Source: Clostridia bacterium (lineage in GTDB: Bacteria; Bacillota; Clostridia; Christensenellales; QALW01). Taken from it: a stretch of DNA of 40,911 nucleotides. This document shows, piece after piece, positions 23,145 to 31,979 of the stretch. The notes below the pieces were generated by a model. The model did not search any database, was not told the DNA's origin, and was given only the letters and a program-made list of their open reading frames with translations. The stretch lies in NCBI GenBank assembly GCA_900769815.1, contig CAAGID010000020.1:1-40911 (forward strand), read 5' to 3'. Position numbers and translations under genes: made by a program. Positions within the stretch are counted from its first letter, which is position 1. The number at the start of each line of letters is the position of its first letter.

Positions 23145-25016
23145 TTAGATAATCCTTCTTCCCCAGGAGAAATGGGTTCTGTAGTAATTTTGTGTCATAT
23201 CGGATATAACCGTTTTCTTGGAAGAACCGGAGGAAGCGTGAGCAACCTTGTTGTTACCTAAATAAATACCAACGTGGTCACATAAGTCGCTGTCACCGGG
23301 AACGGTGTTAAAGAAAACCAAATCGCCTACACGAAGGTCGGAAATAGAGTTAATTTTTGTACCCTTGTTCCAGTAACCCTGTGTATATGCCGTACGGGGA
23401 ATAGAGATGCCAAAATGTGCATAAACGAACTTTGTATATCCTGAGCAGTCAAAGGTCTTAGGTCCGTTACCGCCTAAAAGATAGGGGATACCAAGATACT
23501 GCTTTGCATAGTCTGCTATCTGCTGACCTAAAGTAGTATTTGAACTTGTTGAACCTGAACTGCCTGAATTATTTGAACTGCTTGAACTATTTGAGGAATT
23601 ATTATTTTTAGGTGTTGCCGTTGGCTTTGCTTCTTCATTTTTTGCTGCCTGTGCGGCAGTAATTGCAGAGGAAGAGAATAATTTATCAAGAGTCTTATCA
23701 CTGCAAACGCCGTCTTGTGTAAGCTTTGAAGCCTTTTGGAACTTCTTAACTGCAGTAACCGTTGCAGAACCGTAGTATCCGGTAGGTGTACCTGTAAAAT
23801 ATCCTAAAGCTTTAAGTCTTGTCTGAATATTGACAACGCCTACGCCTTCGGATTCAAGCTTAAAGGTTCCTTTAGGTCTTGAGGCAGAGGGGGCATTTGA
23901 TGAAAGTGAACCGCCAAGTTTAACGTATGTGCCTAAAACATAGCCTTCTTCACCTGCAGCAGTTTTAATTTTAAACCATTCGCCTGAATCGTCAAGCAAT
24001 GTAACGACTTCTTTATTATTAACTGATGCAACTGCAGCATATGAAGTGCCGGGACCCTTTCTCACATTAAGTGTGCTGCTAACATTGATAGTGCACGTTG
24101 AATATCCGCTTCCCTTTTGAATGTAATTCTTACTTGCATAACCTTTTGTGCCGTTAGAAAGTTCAATGTAATACCAATCGTTGCTCTGACCTAAAACGGA
24201 AAAGGTGGTTCTTTTTGTAACTGTGGTAATTGTATCATATCCTGTGCTTGGACCTGAGCGTACTTTTAATGAATCTACCGTTGCGCTTGCCTTCCAAGGA
24301 TCAAAAAATTCGCTCAATATTGTAGAGGAACCGCCTTCTGCACCGATAGAAACGTATTGTTTAAAAACGTAACCACGCTTTCCATCATAAAGAATTTCAA
24401 ACCAGTCACCGCTTCCGCCGATAACCTTAACCTCAGCATCATTTTTCACTAAAAATGCGATGGGACCGTCGATTTCAGCCTTCGAGCGTGCATTAACTGA
24501 ATCAGATACACCTGTTATTTTTCCTGTAAGCCCTAAAACGTTACCTGGCTGAAGATATTTTTTTGAAATAAAGCCTAAAATTCCGTTTTCAGTTTCAACG
24601 TGATACCAATCATCCTGCTCGGAATAGATATATAATTTTGAGTCACGGGCAAGTGAGTCAATAACTTCGCTTGAAGAATCGGCACTTTCCCTTACGTTAA
24701 GGCGTGTTTTAATGGTCACAGTTGCTTCTGCACAGTTTGCCGAACGGATTAAAGCTACAGTATCATCATCTGCAATACCCGTAGCCTCAATACCCTTGTC
24801 CGTTTGGAAATTTTTAACTGCCTGGGCAGTTGCTTCTCCGTAATAGCCGGTGCAGTCGTAAGTAAAATAACCAAACTTCTTTAATATGTATTGAATTTCA
24901 TATACATCATAGCTTTCAGTAGATTGTGTTATAGGCTCAGCCTTTACTGTATCAAGGCTCTTTACACCAGGTATAAGCATTAAAGCTATTAAAAGGGTTG
25001 CGAGAAATTTCTTCAT
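23145..25016 (-). CDS. secreted SH3b/NlpC-P60 peptidoglycan hydrolase
   Basis: 623 residues with a Sec signal peptide (cleavage near residue 26). Domains in order: PG_binding_1 (about 38-92), four bacterial SH3 domains (about 98-156, 163-224, 245-303, 310-370), a second PG_binding_1 (about 393-448), a Ser/Asn-rich linker (about 470-500) and an NlpC/P60 endopeptidase. The catalytic Cys524 lies in FDCSGYTKFVY and the His pair is His581 and His593 (CDHVGIYLGNNKVAHAS). It should cut peptide stems of peptidoglycan, with six binding modules holding it to the wall. First gene of the operon; promoter at 25077-25105. Linkage with rRNA and tRNA methylases may be just co-transcription. Confidence 0.93.
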   Translation of the reverse strand: MKKFLATLLIALMLIPGVKSLDTVKAEPITQSTESYDVYEIQYILKKFGYFTYDCTGYYGEATAQAVKNFQTDKGIEATGIADDDTVALIRSANCAEATVTIKTRLNVRESADSSSEVIDSLARDSKLYIYSEQDDWYHVETENGILGFISKKYLQPGNVLGLTGKITGVSDSVNARSKAEIDGPIAFLVKNDAEVKVIGGSGDWFEILYDGKRGYVFKQYVSIGAEGGSSTILSEFFDPWKASATVDSLKVRSGPSTGYDTITTVTKRTTFSVLGQSNDWYYIELSNGTKGYASKNYIQKGSGYSTCTINVSSTLNVRKGPGTSYAAVASVNNKEVVTLLDDSGEWFKIKTAAGEEGYVLGTYVKLGGSLSSNAPSASRPKGTFKLESEGVGVVNIQTRLKALGYFTGTPTGYYGSATVTAVKKFQKASKLTQDGVCSDKTLDKLFSSSAITAAQAAKNEEAKPTATPKNNNSSNSSSSSNNSGSSGSTSSNTTLGQQIADYAKQYLGIPYLLGGNGPKTFDCSGYTKFVYAHFGISIPRTAYTQGYWNKGTKINSISDLRVGDLVFFNTVPGDSDLCDHVGIYLGNNKVAHASSGSSKKTVISDMTQNYYRTHFSWGRRII

Positions 25017-25076
25017 ATAATAAACCGCTTTCGTAATTTGTATTTGTTACGCAATGAAATGTAACATTTTTGTAAT

Positions 25077-25105
25077 ATCTTATCATTTTATGATGTATTT
25101 GTCAA
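25077..25105 (-). promoter_or_regulatory. promoter of the wall-hydrolase operon
   Basis: Minus strand TTGACA (25100-25105), 17 bp, TAAGAT (25077-25082). Confidence 0.8.
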
Positions 25106-25147
25106 TAGGTAAATGAAAAAATGAGTAAATCTTTTAAAAAAATGTGC

Positions 25148-25176
25148 TTGCAGAAAATTACCATATGTGGTATAAT
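25148..25176 (+). promoter_or_regulatory. promoter of secG
   Basis: TTGCAG (25148-25153), 17 bp, TATAAT (25171-25176) preceded by TGTGG. It is divergent from the wall-hydrolase promoter. Confidence 0.82.
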
Positions 25177-25209
25177 CGTATTCGGTAAATTGAACGGAGG
25201 TTTTTAAAT

Positions 25210-25527
25210 ATGGCAGTTATTAAGCTTATACTTGAAATTTTAATAATCATATTATCACTCATTATCATTGTTGCGGTCGCATTGCAAAAGAGCAAGAGCG
25301 AAGGCATTACAGGCGTTACAGCAACAAGCGAAAGTGATAATTATTTCGGCAGAGGAAAAGAGCTTGGCAATGAAGAGAAGCTTGCAAAGATAACAAAGGT
25401 ATGCGTTGTTGCTTTCGTTATCGTAAGCGTTGTTCTTACTATTGTATTCTCAATGGAAGCTGCAGCAAAGGTTCAAAGAGAAAAGGACGCTGCTTCCACA
25501 ACAACTCAGACTACACAACAGCAATAA
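25210..25527 (+). CDS. secG: preprotein translocase subunit SecG
   Basis: 105 residues with two membrane helices (about 5-26 and 62-82). The conserved LQKSKSEGITGVTATSES loop joins them, and a Gln/Thr-rich tail follows. SecG assists SecYEG-mediated export. GGAGG lies 10 bases before the ATG. It heads the secG-rnr-smpB-ssrA order well known in Firmicutes. The hairpin at 25547-25582 may limit read-through into rnr. Confidence 0.95.
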   Translation: MAVIKLILEILIIILSLIIIVAVALQKSKSEGITGVTATSESDNYFGRGKELGNEEKLAKITKVCVVAFVIVSVVLTIVFSMEAAAKVQREKDAASTTTQTTQQQ

Positions 25528-25546
25528 TTTATTGTGTAAAATCTTA

Positions 25547-25582
25547 TGCCGTGTTTTTGCTATGCAAGGATACGGCATTTTT
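25547..25582 (+). terminator. hairpin terminator after secG
   Basis: ATGCCGT pairs with ACGGCAT around an inner TTGC-TAT-GCAA stem, followed by seven T. Confidence 0.75.
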
Positions 25583-25608
25583 TTGTAAATTTATAATTAA
25601 GGACGAAA

Positions 25609-27657
25609 ATGGAAAAGATAATAGATATAGTAAAAAAATCAAAAACACCATTGACGGCGCAGGAAGTAACTAAAAAGCTTGGCTTTAAGTACAATGAAAC
25701 GCCAATGGTCAAGAAAATGTTGGAGAGATTTGTGAAAGAAGGAAAAATCATAAAAAAGAACGGCAGCTATACTTCTACTATTGAATATCTGGAAGGTAAA
25801 GTGTGTTCAACGCTTTCCGGTGCAGATTTTTTCGTTTCTGAAAAATTATCTGAAGATCTTAAAATTGTTAAAAGCCGTGATTTCTGTCTTATGCATAATG
25901 ATACAGTGCTTGTTAAAAGAATGGGCAAAAACTGTCAGGCAGTAAGCATTATAAAAAGAGGCTATGAAAGAATAGTAGGTACAGTCTATCGTGATGACAC
26001 TACTTTATACGTGGCACCTGACGAGAAAAAATTACACGAGCTTTTTATTCTTCCTAAAGCGAAAAGAAATGGTGTCCGTGAAGGGGATAAGGTAGTTGCA
26101 GATATTGTTTCATATCCTACCTTAAAAGCCCACGGGGTATGTAGCGTAACAGAAGTTTTAGGTTCAGCTGAGGAGGACTCAACTGCAATATTATCAGTTT
26201 TATATAATTATGGCATCGCTGAGAATTTCCCTGCAAAAGTTATAGATGCCCTTCAATATATCCCTGATAAAATTGACGAAAGTGACCTTTATAACAGACT
26301 TGATTTAAGAAAACTCAATATTATAACTATTGACGGCGATGATGCTAAGGACCTTGATGATGCTGTTTCCTTAGAAATAACTGAAAAAGGCGATTATCTT
26401 CTTGGCGTGCATATTGCCGACGTTTCCCATTACGTTAAAATGGACAGTCCCGTAGACGTTGAAGCAAGAAGTCGTGCAACCAGCGTCTATATACCCGGCA
26501 AAGTATTTCCTATGCTTCCTAAAAAGCTTTCAAACGGAATATGTTCTTTAAATGAAGGGGAGGACAGGCTTACCATATCCTGCTTTATGGTAATTTCCAA
26601 GCAAGGTAAGGTTATGGAATATTCAATTCAGCCTTCAATAATAAACAGTAAGCACCGTATGACTTATAATGAAGTTACTGAAATGCTGGAAAATTCCAAA
26701 AGCGAAAAACGCAAAGAATATAAAGACGTTTTCGGTATGCTTCTTTTAATGAAGAACCTTGCAAATATCTTAATTGATTGTGCTAAAAAACGGGGAAGTA
26801 TTGATTTTGATCTTCCCGAAGCCAAAATAATTCTTGATGAAAATGATTTTCCCGTGGAAATAAAGGAATACGAGATAGGTATTTCCAATAGAATTATTGA
26901 ACAGTTTATGCTTATAACCAATCAGACGGTTGCGTTTCATATGCTTAAGAATTCCTTGCCGTCAATATATCGTGTCCACGAAGCGCCTGAAGAAAAGAAA
27001 ATAGAAGCGTTTAAGGAACTTATAAACGTGTTTGGCTATCGTCTGCCTGCAACGGCTAAACCGCAGGATTTTCAGAAAATTTTAAAGGATGCAGAAGGTA
27101 CTCCTGAGGAAGCATTAATTAAAAAAACAATGCTTCGTTCAATGAGCAAAGCAAAATATAAGGCTACCTGTGACGGACATTTCGGCTTAAATTATGAAAA
27201 CTATCTTCATTTCACTTCGCCTATAAGAAGGTATCCTGATTTAATGGTGCATCGAGCACTTAATATGACCTTTGAAAATAACAGAAAGGCCTTGTTTGAA
27301 CTTAAAAACCGTGTTGAAAATTGCGCAAGCGTTTCAACAACGCAGGAAATAAACGCCGCAATGTGTGAGCGTGACGTTGAGGATATTCGCAAAGCACAGT
27401 ATATGGAAAAAAGGATAGGAGAGGAATATGCGGGCACAGTTTCAGGTGTCACGGCATATGGTATGTTTGTTGAACTTGATAACACCGTTGAAGGCTTTAT
27501 TCCCATAAATACTATGGAAGGCTACTTTGATTATGATGAGTCTCGTTATCAGCTTAAAAGCGAAGAAAAAATCTATCGTCTTGGCGATAGTGTCAATATT
27601 CGCGTTTTTGCGGTAAATATTCCTGAAGGTAAGGTTGAATTTACGCTTTTAACTTGA
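25609..27657 (+). CDS. rnr: ribonuclease R
   Basis: 682 residues. The N-terminal winged helix (about 1-60) is followed by cold-shock OB domains, then the RNB exonuclease domain with the metal-binding motif IDGDDAKDLDD at 241-251 and the GISNRIIEQFM and HFTSPIRRYPDLMVHR blocks, ending in an S1 domain (about 605-682). It degrades structured RNA 3' to 5' and, in the trans-translation pathway, non-stop mRNAs; smpB and ssrA follow, which fits that role. It lacks the Lys-rich C-terminal tail of the E. coli enzyme. Confidence 0.96.
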   Translation: MEKIIDIVKKSKTPLTAQEVTKKLGFKYNETPMVKKMLERFVKEGKIIKKNGSYTSTIEYLEGKVCSTLSGADFFVSEKLSEDLKIVKSRDFCLMHNDTVLVKRMGKNCQAVSIIKRGYERIVGTVYRDDTTLYVAPDEKKLHELFILPKAKRNGVREGDKVVADIVSYPTLKAHGVCSVTEVLGSAEEDSTAILSVLYNYGIAENFPAKVIDALQYIPDKIDESDLYNRLDLRKLNIITIDGDDAKDLDDAVSLEITEKGDYLLGVHIADVSHYVKMDSPVDVEARSRATSVYIPGKVFPMLPKKLSNGICSLNEGEDRLTISCFMVISKQGKVMEYSIQPSIINSKHRMTYNEVTEMLENSKSEKRKEYKDVFGMLLLMKNLANILIDCAKKRGSIDFDLPEAKIILDENDFPVEIKEYEIGISNRIIEQFMLITNQTVAFHMLKNSLPSIYRVHEAPEEKKIEAFKELINVFGYRLPATAKPQDFQKILKDAEGTPEEALIKKTMLRSMSKAKYKATCDGHFGLNYENYLHFTSPIRRYPDLMVHRALNMTFENNRKALFELKNRVENCASVSTTQEINAAMCERDVEDIRKAQYMEKRIGEEYAGTVSGVTAYGMFVELDNTVEGFIPINTMEGYFDYDESRYQLKSEEKIYRLGDSVNIRVFAVNIPEGKVEFTLLT

Positions 27658-27682
27658 CTTTTTTATGAAAAAAGAGTAATAT
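27654..27682 (+). promoter_or_regulatory. promoter of smpB inside the rnr stop region
   Basis: TTGACT (27654-27659), 17 bp, TAATAT (27677-27682). The -35 overlaps the last codons of rnr, so smpB can be expressed separately. Confidence 0.7.
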
Positions 27683-27710
27683 ACAACTTGAAAAATATTT
27701 GGAGCAGATA

Positions 27711-28172
27711 ATGAATACGGGTATAAAACTTATAACAGAAAATAAAAAAGCTCGTCATGATTATTTTATTGAGGACGTCTACGAAGCAGGTATAGAACTT
27801 TTCGGTACTGAAGTTAAATCGTTGCGTCAGGGTAAAACTAATCTTAAGGACAGCCATATTATTATCCGCGGTGGTGAAATGTTCGTTATCGGTATGCATA
27901 TTTCGCCTTACGAAAAAGGTAATATATTTAATAAAGACCCGCTTCGTACACGCAAACTTCTTATGCACCGTCGCGAAATAGACCGTCTTTTCGGCAAAAT
28001 GAAAATAGACGGTTATACTCTTATACCCTTAAAAGCATATTTTAAAAACGGTTTTGTTAAAATTGAGGTTGCTCTTTGTAAAGGTAAAAAACTCCACGAT
28101 AAACGCGAGGACGCGGCTATAAAAGATATGAATCGTGCTATTGACCGTGCTACGAAAAATAGGGGAGAATAA
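27711..28172 (+). CDS. smpB: SsrA-binding protein SmpB
   Basis: 153 residues from ATG 27711, chosen for GGAG six bases upstream; a TTG four codons earlier overlaps that site. Family marks: NKKARHDYFIEDVYEAGIEL, GTEVKSLRQGKTNLKDSH, MHISPYEKGN, and a basic C-terminal tail (KGKKLHDKREDAAIKDMNR) that enters the mRNA channel. It binds tmRNA and delivers it to stalled ribosomes; its partner tmRNA is 0.9 kb downstream. Confidence 0.97.
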   Translation: MNTGIKLITENKKARHDYFIEDVYEAGIELFGTEVKSLRQGKTNLKDSHIIIRGGEMFVIGMHISPYEKGNIFNKDPLRTRKLLMHRREIDRLFGKMKIDGYTLIPLKAYFKNGFVKIEVALCKGKKLHDKREDAAIKDMNRAIDRATKNRGE

Positions 28173-28173
28173 T

Positions 28174-29016
28174 ATGAAATATTTTGTCGTTAAGTTAAAG
28201 GAAGAATTTCCTTTTTTGAAATCACAACAGGAACCTGAACTTCATTGCTATATAAATGAAACTACGCCTAAAATGAAATCAGGGGCAGGTATTCCGGCAA
28301 TGCTTATTGCACCGGGCGGAGGTTATGTAGCAGTAAGCGAAAGAGAAAGCGACCCTATTGCTTTTAAATATTTGGCGGCAGGTTTTTCTTGCTTTATTCT
28401 TAAATACAGCATAAAACCTGAGCATTATCCACAACAACTTTTAGAAATAGCTTCGGCAATGCTCTATATAAGGAAACACGCTGAAGAATGGCATATTGAT
28501 AGCAAAATGATAGCAGTTAACGGCTATTCTGCAGGCGGTCATCTTGCTGCAAGTTTAGGCGTTTTGTGGAATGATGAATCTATTTTGAAATTCCTTAATG
28601 TAAAAGGCGATGAAATCAGACCAAATGCAATGGTTTTAAGTTATCCTGTAATTTCTGCAGATGCTTCATTTTCACATAAACCTTCAATTGATAACGTTTC
28701 AGGTACAACTGATACTGAATCTGAAATTTATAAAAAAATGTCGCTTGAAAAACATGTGAATGCAGAAACTCCGCCAACGTTTATTTGGCATACGGCAAGT
28801 GATTTGGGAGTTCCCGCTAAAAACAGTCTTGTTTTTGCAACGAAATTGGCTGAAAACAATGTTACTTATGAACTTCATATTTATCCATATGGTTCTCATG
28901 GACTTTCAACGTGCGACTATGCATCAAATACTTTCAACCAAAAACAATATGCAGCACCTTGGATGGATGAATCAATAAAGTTCTTATTTGAACTTTGGCT
29001 TAAAAACAATAACTAA
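28174..29016 (+). CDS. alpha/beta-hydrolase esterase (BD-FAE/acetyl-esterase type)
   Basis: 280 residues from ATG 28174, with GGGGAG six bases upstream; it begins two bases after smpB, so the two are co-transcribed. Motifs: oxyanion loop IAPGGGYVAVSERE (about 46-59), nucleophile NGYSAGG (Ser119), a probable acid Asp210 in HTASD and His242 in YPYGSHG. There is no signal peptide, so it acts in the cytosol. Enzymes of this group remove acetyl or other acyl groups from sugars or small esters. Its place between smpB and ssrA is not part of the usual module and is probably a lineage-specific insertion. Confidence 0.88.
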   Translation: MKYFVVKLKEEFPFLKSQQEPELHCYINETTPKMKSGAGIPAMLIAPGGGYVAVSERESDPIAFKYLAAGFSCFILKYSIKPEHYPQQLLEIASAMLYIRKHAEEWHIDSKMIAVNGYSAGGHLAASLGVLWNDESILKFLNVKGDEIRPNAMVLSYPVISADASFSHKPSIDNVSGTTDTESEIYKKMSLEKHVNAETPPTFIWHTASDLGVPAKNSLVFATKLAENNVTYELHIYPYGSHGLSTCDYASNTFNQKQYAAPWMDESIKFLFELWLKNNN

Positions 29017-29037
29017 CGACATTTTGTCGTTATATAC

Positions 29038-29394
29038 GGGGGCGTAAAGGTTTCGACAGGGTTGTTCGGTGGTACGGTAAGCGAGTCGTGATTTCGGGGG
29101 ACACGATAAAAACCCGAGCGTAAATATAAACGCTAATAACAGAACTAATTTAGTAGCTGCTTAATAGCACCTACCATCGGCCTGAGCTGACTGTGGGTTC
29201 AGATAACCGGTGTCAAATTACACAGTGCACGTCAGCGGTGTAAGCTTTGCCACCGCGATGAAAAATGAAGCTACCTGATGCGTAAGCGTGCCGATGTGCA
29301 AGCGCAAAAGGGAATCTTAAATTATCGGCTACGCTCGTAGAAAACCATATTTTCGCTTCTTTGGACAGGGGTTCGACTCCCCTCGCCTCCACCA
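29038..29394 (+). ncRNA. ssrA: transfer-messenger RNA (tmRNA)
   Basis: About 357 nt. The acceptor arms GGGGGCG (29038-29044) and CGCCTCC (29384-29390) pair, followed by A and encoded CCA. The 5' part has GGCGTAAAGGTTTCGAC and the 3' part has the T arm GGGGTTCGACTCCCC, both diagnostic. The tag frame GCT...GCT GCT TAA TAG at 29132-29164 gives ANNRTNLVAA, a hydrophobic Ala-Ala degron for ClpXP-type proteases. Pseudoknots are likely between 29165 and 29330. An island is integrated at its 3' end but the full 3' end is kept. Confidence 0.97.
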
Positions 29395-31067
29395 ACCAAT
29401 AACACAATATTGGTAAAAGAAAGGATGACAGAAATGTCATCCTTTCCTATTTCTATGCGAGAAACATAAAAGGAAATCAATCTCCTCAAGTCATCAACAC
29501 TTTTTTGCTTGATGACTTCTTTTGTTTTTTCAATGAGTTTTTTAAACTCTTTTTCATCAATAGGTTTAGGAGCATTATTTTCCAATTCTTTTACCTTTGC
29601 TTTAATTCTCTCTATTTCGTGTTTTTTGTCCTGTAAATGTTCAAGCAAATCATCGGTTGCAATACCCTTATCAACGGCATTTAGAATGTTTCTTCTTTGT
29701 GTTTCAAGAGAAGATATTTCTTTTTGCAGAGATTTAATTCTGTTATGATATTCCGAATTACCTTTGATTTGTCTTTCTCTAAACTCCTCAAGTAAGACCT
29801 TTGCTCGTTCTGGAATAAGAACACGATTGATAATAGTATCAATAACAAAGTTTTCAAGATAATCTCTATTCACTTCTTTACACTCGCATTTTTCGCCTTT
29901 GTTGTGATTAGTGCAACGATAAGTCACATACTTGGTTTTGTTTCTTCCTGCATATCTTACATTGCCTGTAAAAGCGTGCCCACACTCGGCACAGTATAAT
30001 AAACCTGTAAGCAAATATTTTTCTTTTTCTCGTTTGCTATGGGTTCCGTGTTTGTTTGCTTCTTTTCGCTTTTGTGCCAATGCAAATATATCTTCATCAA
30101 CAATAGCGGGTATTCCATTAGGAATTTTAATGATATTCTCTGCAGAGTTGTATTTGTGCGAGTTTCTGCTGCCGTTTTCGTCTTTGGGAGTCCTTACACC
30201 ATAGGTATAAGTACCAATGTATTTTTCGTTTTCTAACATATCTCCCAATGTGTTTTTTGCGAAAGGAACACCTTTTCTTGTGATAGCACCACGAGCGTCC
30301 AACTCTCGCAAAATCTCCGTATAACCTTTTTTATCGGCATACATTTTGAAAACCATTCGCACGTTTTCTGCTTCGGTTTCGTTGATTTCGTAGAGTTTTG
30401 TTTCTTTGTTTACTTGATACCCATATGTGACATAACCACCTGTATATCGGCACTGTAATGCCCTTTGCTTTAAACCTCGTTTAACCGCATCTGATAAATC
30501 AACGGAATAATATTCATCCATGGTTTCTTCCATTGATTTGACAAAAGCCGCACCTCTACCTTTGCCATAGTGTTGTGTTGCCGATTCTACATCAATTCCA
30601 AATGTTTCATAAATACATTTGTAAAATGAAGATTTTTTCCTGTTTCTAAAAAAGCGATTAGACTTGTATACGATAATATTACAACCATTATACTTTTGAT
30701 TAGATATATCTTCGTTTAATTTTTGAAGAGCATATCGCCTGTCGTTTGTGCCTGTTATTGCCATATCAACATATATAGCGATAACTGTATAATGCTCATT
30801 AGCACAATACTTAAAGCACTCGTCTAATTGCCCTGTAATAGAGATTTCATTTTGGTTTGAAGAAGAAAAACGTGCATATATAATCACATTATTGCTCTTT
30901 TTTCTATCTCGCTTCATTGATATGTTGTAAAAATCGGGATTAATGAAAACCGAGTCTTTATCTATGAGGTGTATTTCTAAATTATGAGCTTCAGCATAGT
31001 CAAAAACTTCATTAGTTTGCTTTTTTGCCGTTAATTTAGAATAAATGTATAAGGGAATTTTATTCAT
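29322..31067 (-). CDS. large serine recombinase reading into tmRNA
   Basis: 581 residues. After an unusual 60-residue N-terminal extension comes the serine resolvase domain, with YARFSSSNQNE at 64-74 (catalytic Ser68 likely) and IIVYKSNRFFRN; then a Recombinase domain (about 190-330), a zinc ribbon (Cys359, Cys362, Cys385 and Cys394 or 396) and a coiled coil (about 437-510). Large serine recombinases integrate and excise mobile DNA. AAAGGAAG precedes the ATG and the start overlaps the 50-codon gene upstream. The last 25 codons are the tmRNA 3' end read backwards (GGGEGSRTPVQ), so the C-terminus is set by integration. See the finding on the circular form. Confidence 0.93.
   Translation of the reverse strand: MNKIPLYIYSKLTAKKQTNEVFDYAEAHNLEIHLIDKDSVFINPDFYNISMKRDRKKSNNVIIYARFSSSNQNEISITGQLDECFKYCANEHYTVIAIYVDMAITGTNDRRYALQKLNEDISNQKYNGCNIIVYKSNRFFRNRKKSSFYKCIYETFGIDVESATQHYGKGRGAAFVKSMEETMDEYYSVDLSDAVKRGLKQRALQCRYTGGYVTYGYQVNKETKLYEINETEAENVRMVFKMYADKKGYTEILRELDARGAITRKGVPFAKNTLGDMLENEKYIGTYTYGVRTPKDENGSRNSHKYNSAENIIKIPNGIPAIVDEDIFALAQKRKEANKHGTHSKREKEKYLLTGLLYCAECGHAFTGNVRYAGRNKTKYVTYRCTNHNKGEKCECKEVNRDYLENFVIDTIINRVLIPERAKVLLEEFRERQIKGNSEYHNRIKSLQKEISSLETQRRNILNAVDKGIATDDLLEHLQDKKHEIERIKAKVKELENNAPKPIDEKEFKKLIEKTKEVIKQKSVDDLRRLISFYVSRIEIGKDDISVILSFTNIVLLVGGGEGSRTPVQRSENMVFYERSR
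29380..29394. repeat. attL core at the tmRNA 3' end
   Basis: CCCTCGCCTCCACCA is the 3' acceptor and CCA of tmRNA. The same 15 bp recur at 36395-36409, where no tmRNA exists, bounding the island. Confidence 0.88.
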
Positions 31068-31212
31068 TAATTATGCTTCCTTTCATATCGTTTTTATAAA
31101 TTAAATACATAAGTTCAATAATGCCTTCAGTGGACAATTCAGTTTCATTTTCAGTAATAGCATTTTCATATTCATTGCACTTAAGGTCACATCTTGCGAT
31201 AGTGACTTTCAA
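31060..31212 (-). CDS. 50-residue protein overlapping the serine recombinase start
   Basis: Probable start TTG at 31212 after AAAGGAG (spacing 11, a little long); an in-frame ATG at 31233 has no binding site. The product starts MKVTIARCDLKCNEYENAIT and is acidic. Its stop lies inside the recombinase start region, so translation is coupled. A small gene beside a recombinase could be a directionality factor, but nothing in the sequence shows that. A hairpin (CCACCG 31269-31274 with CGGTGG 31301-31306) separates it from the SSB-like gene. Confidence 0.5.
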   Translation of the reverse strand: MKVTIARCDLKCNEYENAITENETELSTEGIIELMYLIYKNDMKGSIINE

Positions 31213-31320
31213 GTGATTTAGCACTCCTTTCATTAAAATATTTTAGCGTATTTCTTATTCAGAGTCAGCCACCGATTTCCCGACCATTGCCGACCGAAAG
31301 CGGTGGATGATTGTTTTTAA

Positions 31321-31770
31321 TTAAAATGGTAACGAATTATCGTCAATGCCATCAAATAAAGATAATTGCTCAGATTCCGTTTCGGGTTCAGCAACCTGTT
31401 CGGGAATATCGGCAACGGGAGTCTCGTCAATAAACGGGTTAGTTGATTCGGTAAATTCTCTTGGTGCAAGAACGATATGCCTTGCAATATAATTTGTCTT
31501 ACCATTGTAAAAACTTGATATTGCAAAAATCGTTACAAATCTGCCTTTTGCATTTTCAACCAATTTTTTATGATTGACCCCTATTTTCTGCTCAAAGCAT
31601 CTTACAGAAACAAGTGGAGCATCTATTCCACTATCTTGTGAATTGGCCTTGAACGAAACAGAATTATATGTCCCTCGGTCTGTAACACTTTTTACATAAC
31701 CCGAAAAGGCATAATATTCTTCTTTGACATCATCTTTTTGAAAAATCTTAATAGGGTTAATATTTGCCAT
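31321..31770 (-). CDS. single-stranded-DNA-binding-like protein
   Basis: 149 residues. The first 110 residues form a beta-rich, OB-like domain (YYAFSGYVKSVTDRGTYNSV, FVTIFAISSFYNGKTNYIAR). A Pro/Glu-rich disordered linker follows, then the acidic tip DDNSLPF, which copies the DDxxPF tail by which SSB recruits replication and repair proteins. The sequence is not an ordinary chromosomal SSB, so a mobile-element variant is likely, protecting single strands during replication or transfer of the element. AAAGGAG precedes the ATG; a promoter at 31933-31960 and a terminator-like hairpin in the leader control it. Confidence 0.72.
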   Translation of the reverse strand: MANINPIKIFQKDDVKEEYYAFSGYVKSVTDRGTYNSVSFKANSQDSGIDAPLVSVRCFEQKIGVNHKKLVENAKGRFVTIFAISSFYNGKTNYIARHIVLAPREFTESTNPFIDETPVADIPEQVAEPETESEQLSLFDGIDDNSLPF

Positions 31771-31800
31771 TGCTTTGTTCTCCTTTCGTCAGAATTAGAT

Positions 31801-31883
31801 AAAAAAAGAGGAATCGCACCAAGACAGACCAATGCCTTTCTTGGTGTACAATTCCTCCAAAAAGTATTTAATTCCTCCAAAAA
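31801..31883 (-). promoter_or_regulatory. terminator-bearing leader (possible attenuator) of the SSB-like gene
   Basis: On the minus strand, a hairpin (GAGGAAT and CACCAAGA with TCTTGGTG and ATTCCTC, 31808-31857) is followed by seven T, all before the start at 31770. A second copy of its 5' arm, AATTCCTCCAAAAA on the plus strand, lies 20 bp away (31850-31863 and 31870-31883), so two alternative pairings exist, the usual basis of attenuation. Confidence 0.6.
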
Positions 31884-31932
31884 TATAGAAACACAGCAAC
31901 AAATTGGTGTGTTTTTATCACTCCTACTATAA

Positions 31933-31960
31933 AATATAATGATATTTTTTAATTTGTCAA
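31933..31960 (-). promoter_or_regulatory. promoter upstream of the SSB-like gene
   Basis: Minus strand TTGACA (31955-31960), 16 bp, TATATT (31933-31938). Confidence 0.65.
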
Positions 31961-31979
31961 TAGTTTGGCAAAAAAAGTT

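Noticed and set aside
31692..31880. 62-codon frame across the leader of the SSB-like gene
   Set aside because: It starts with TTG, runs through the terminator hairpin and overlaps the real gene in another frame; better explained as leader RNA.
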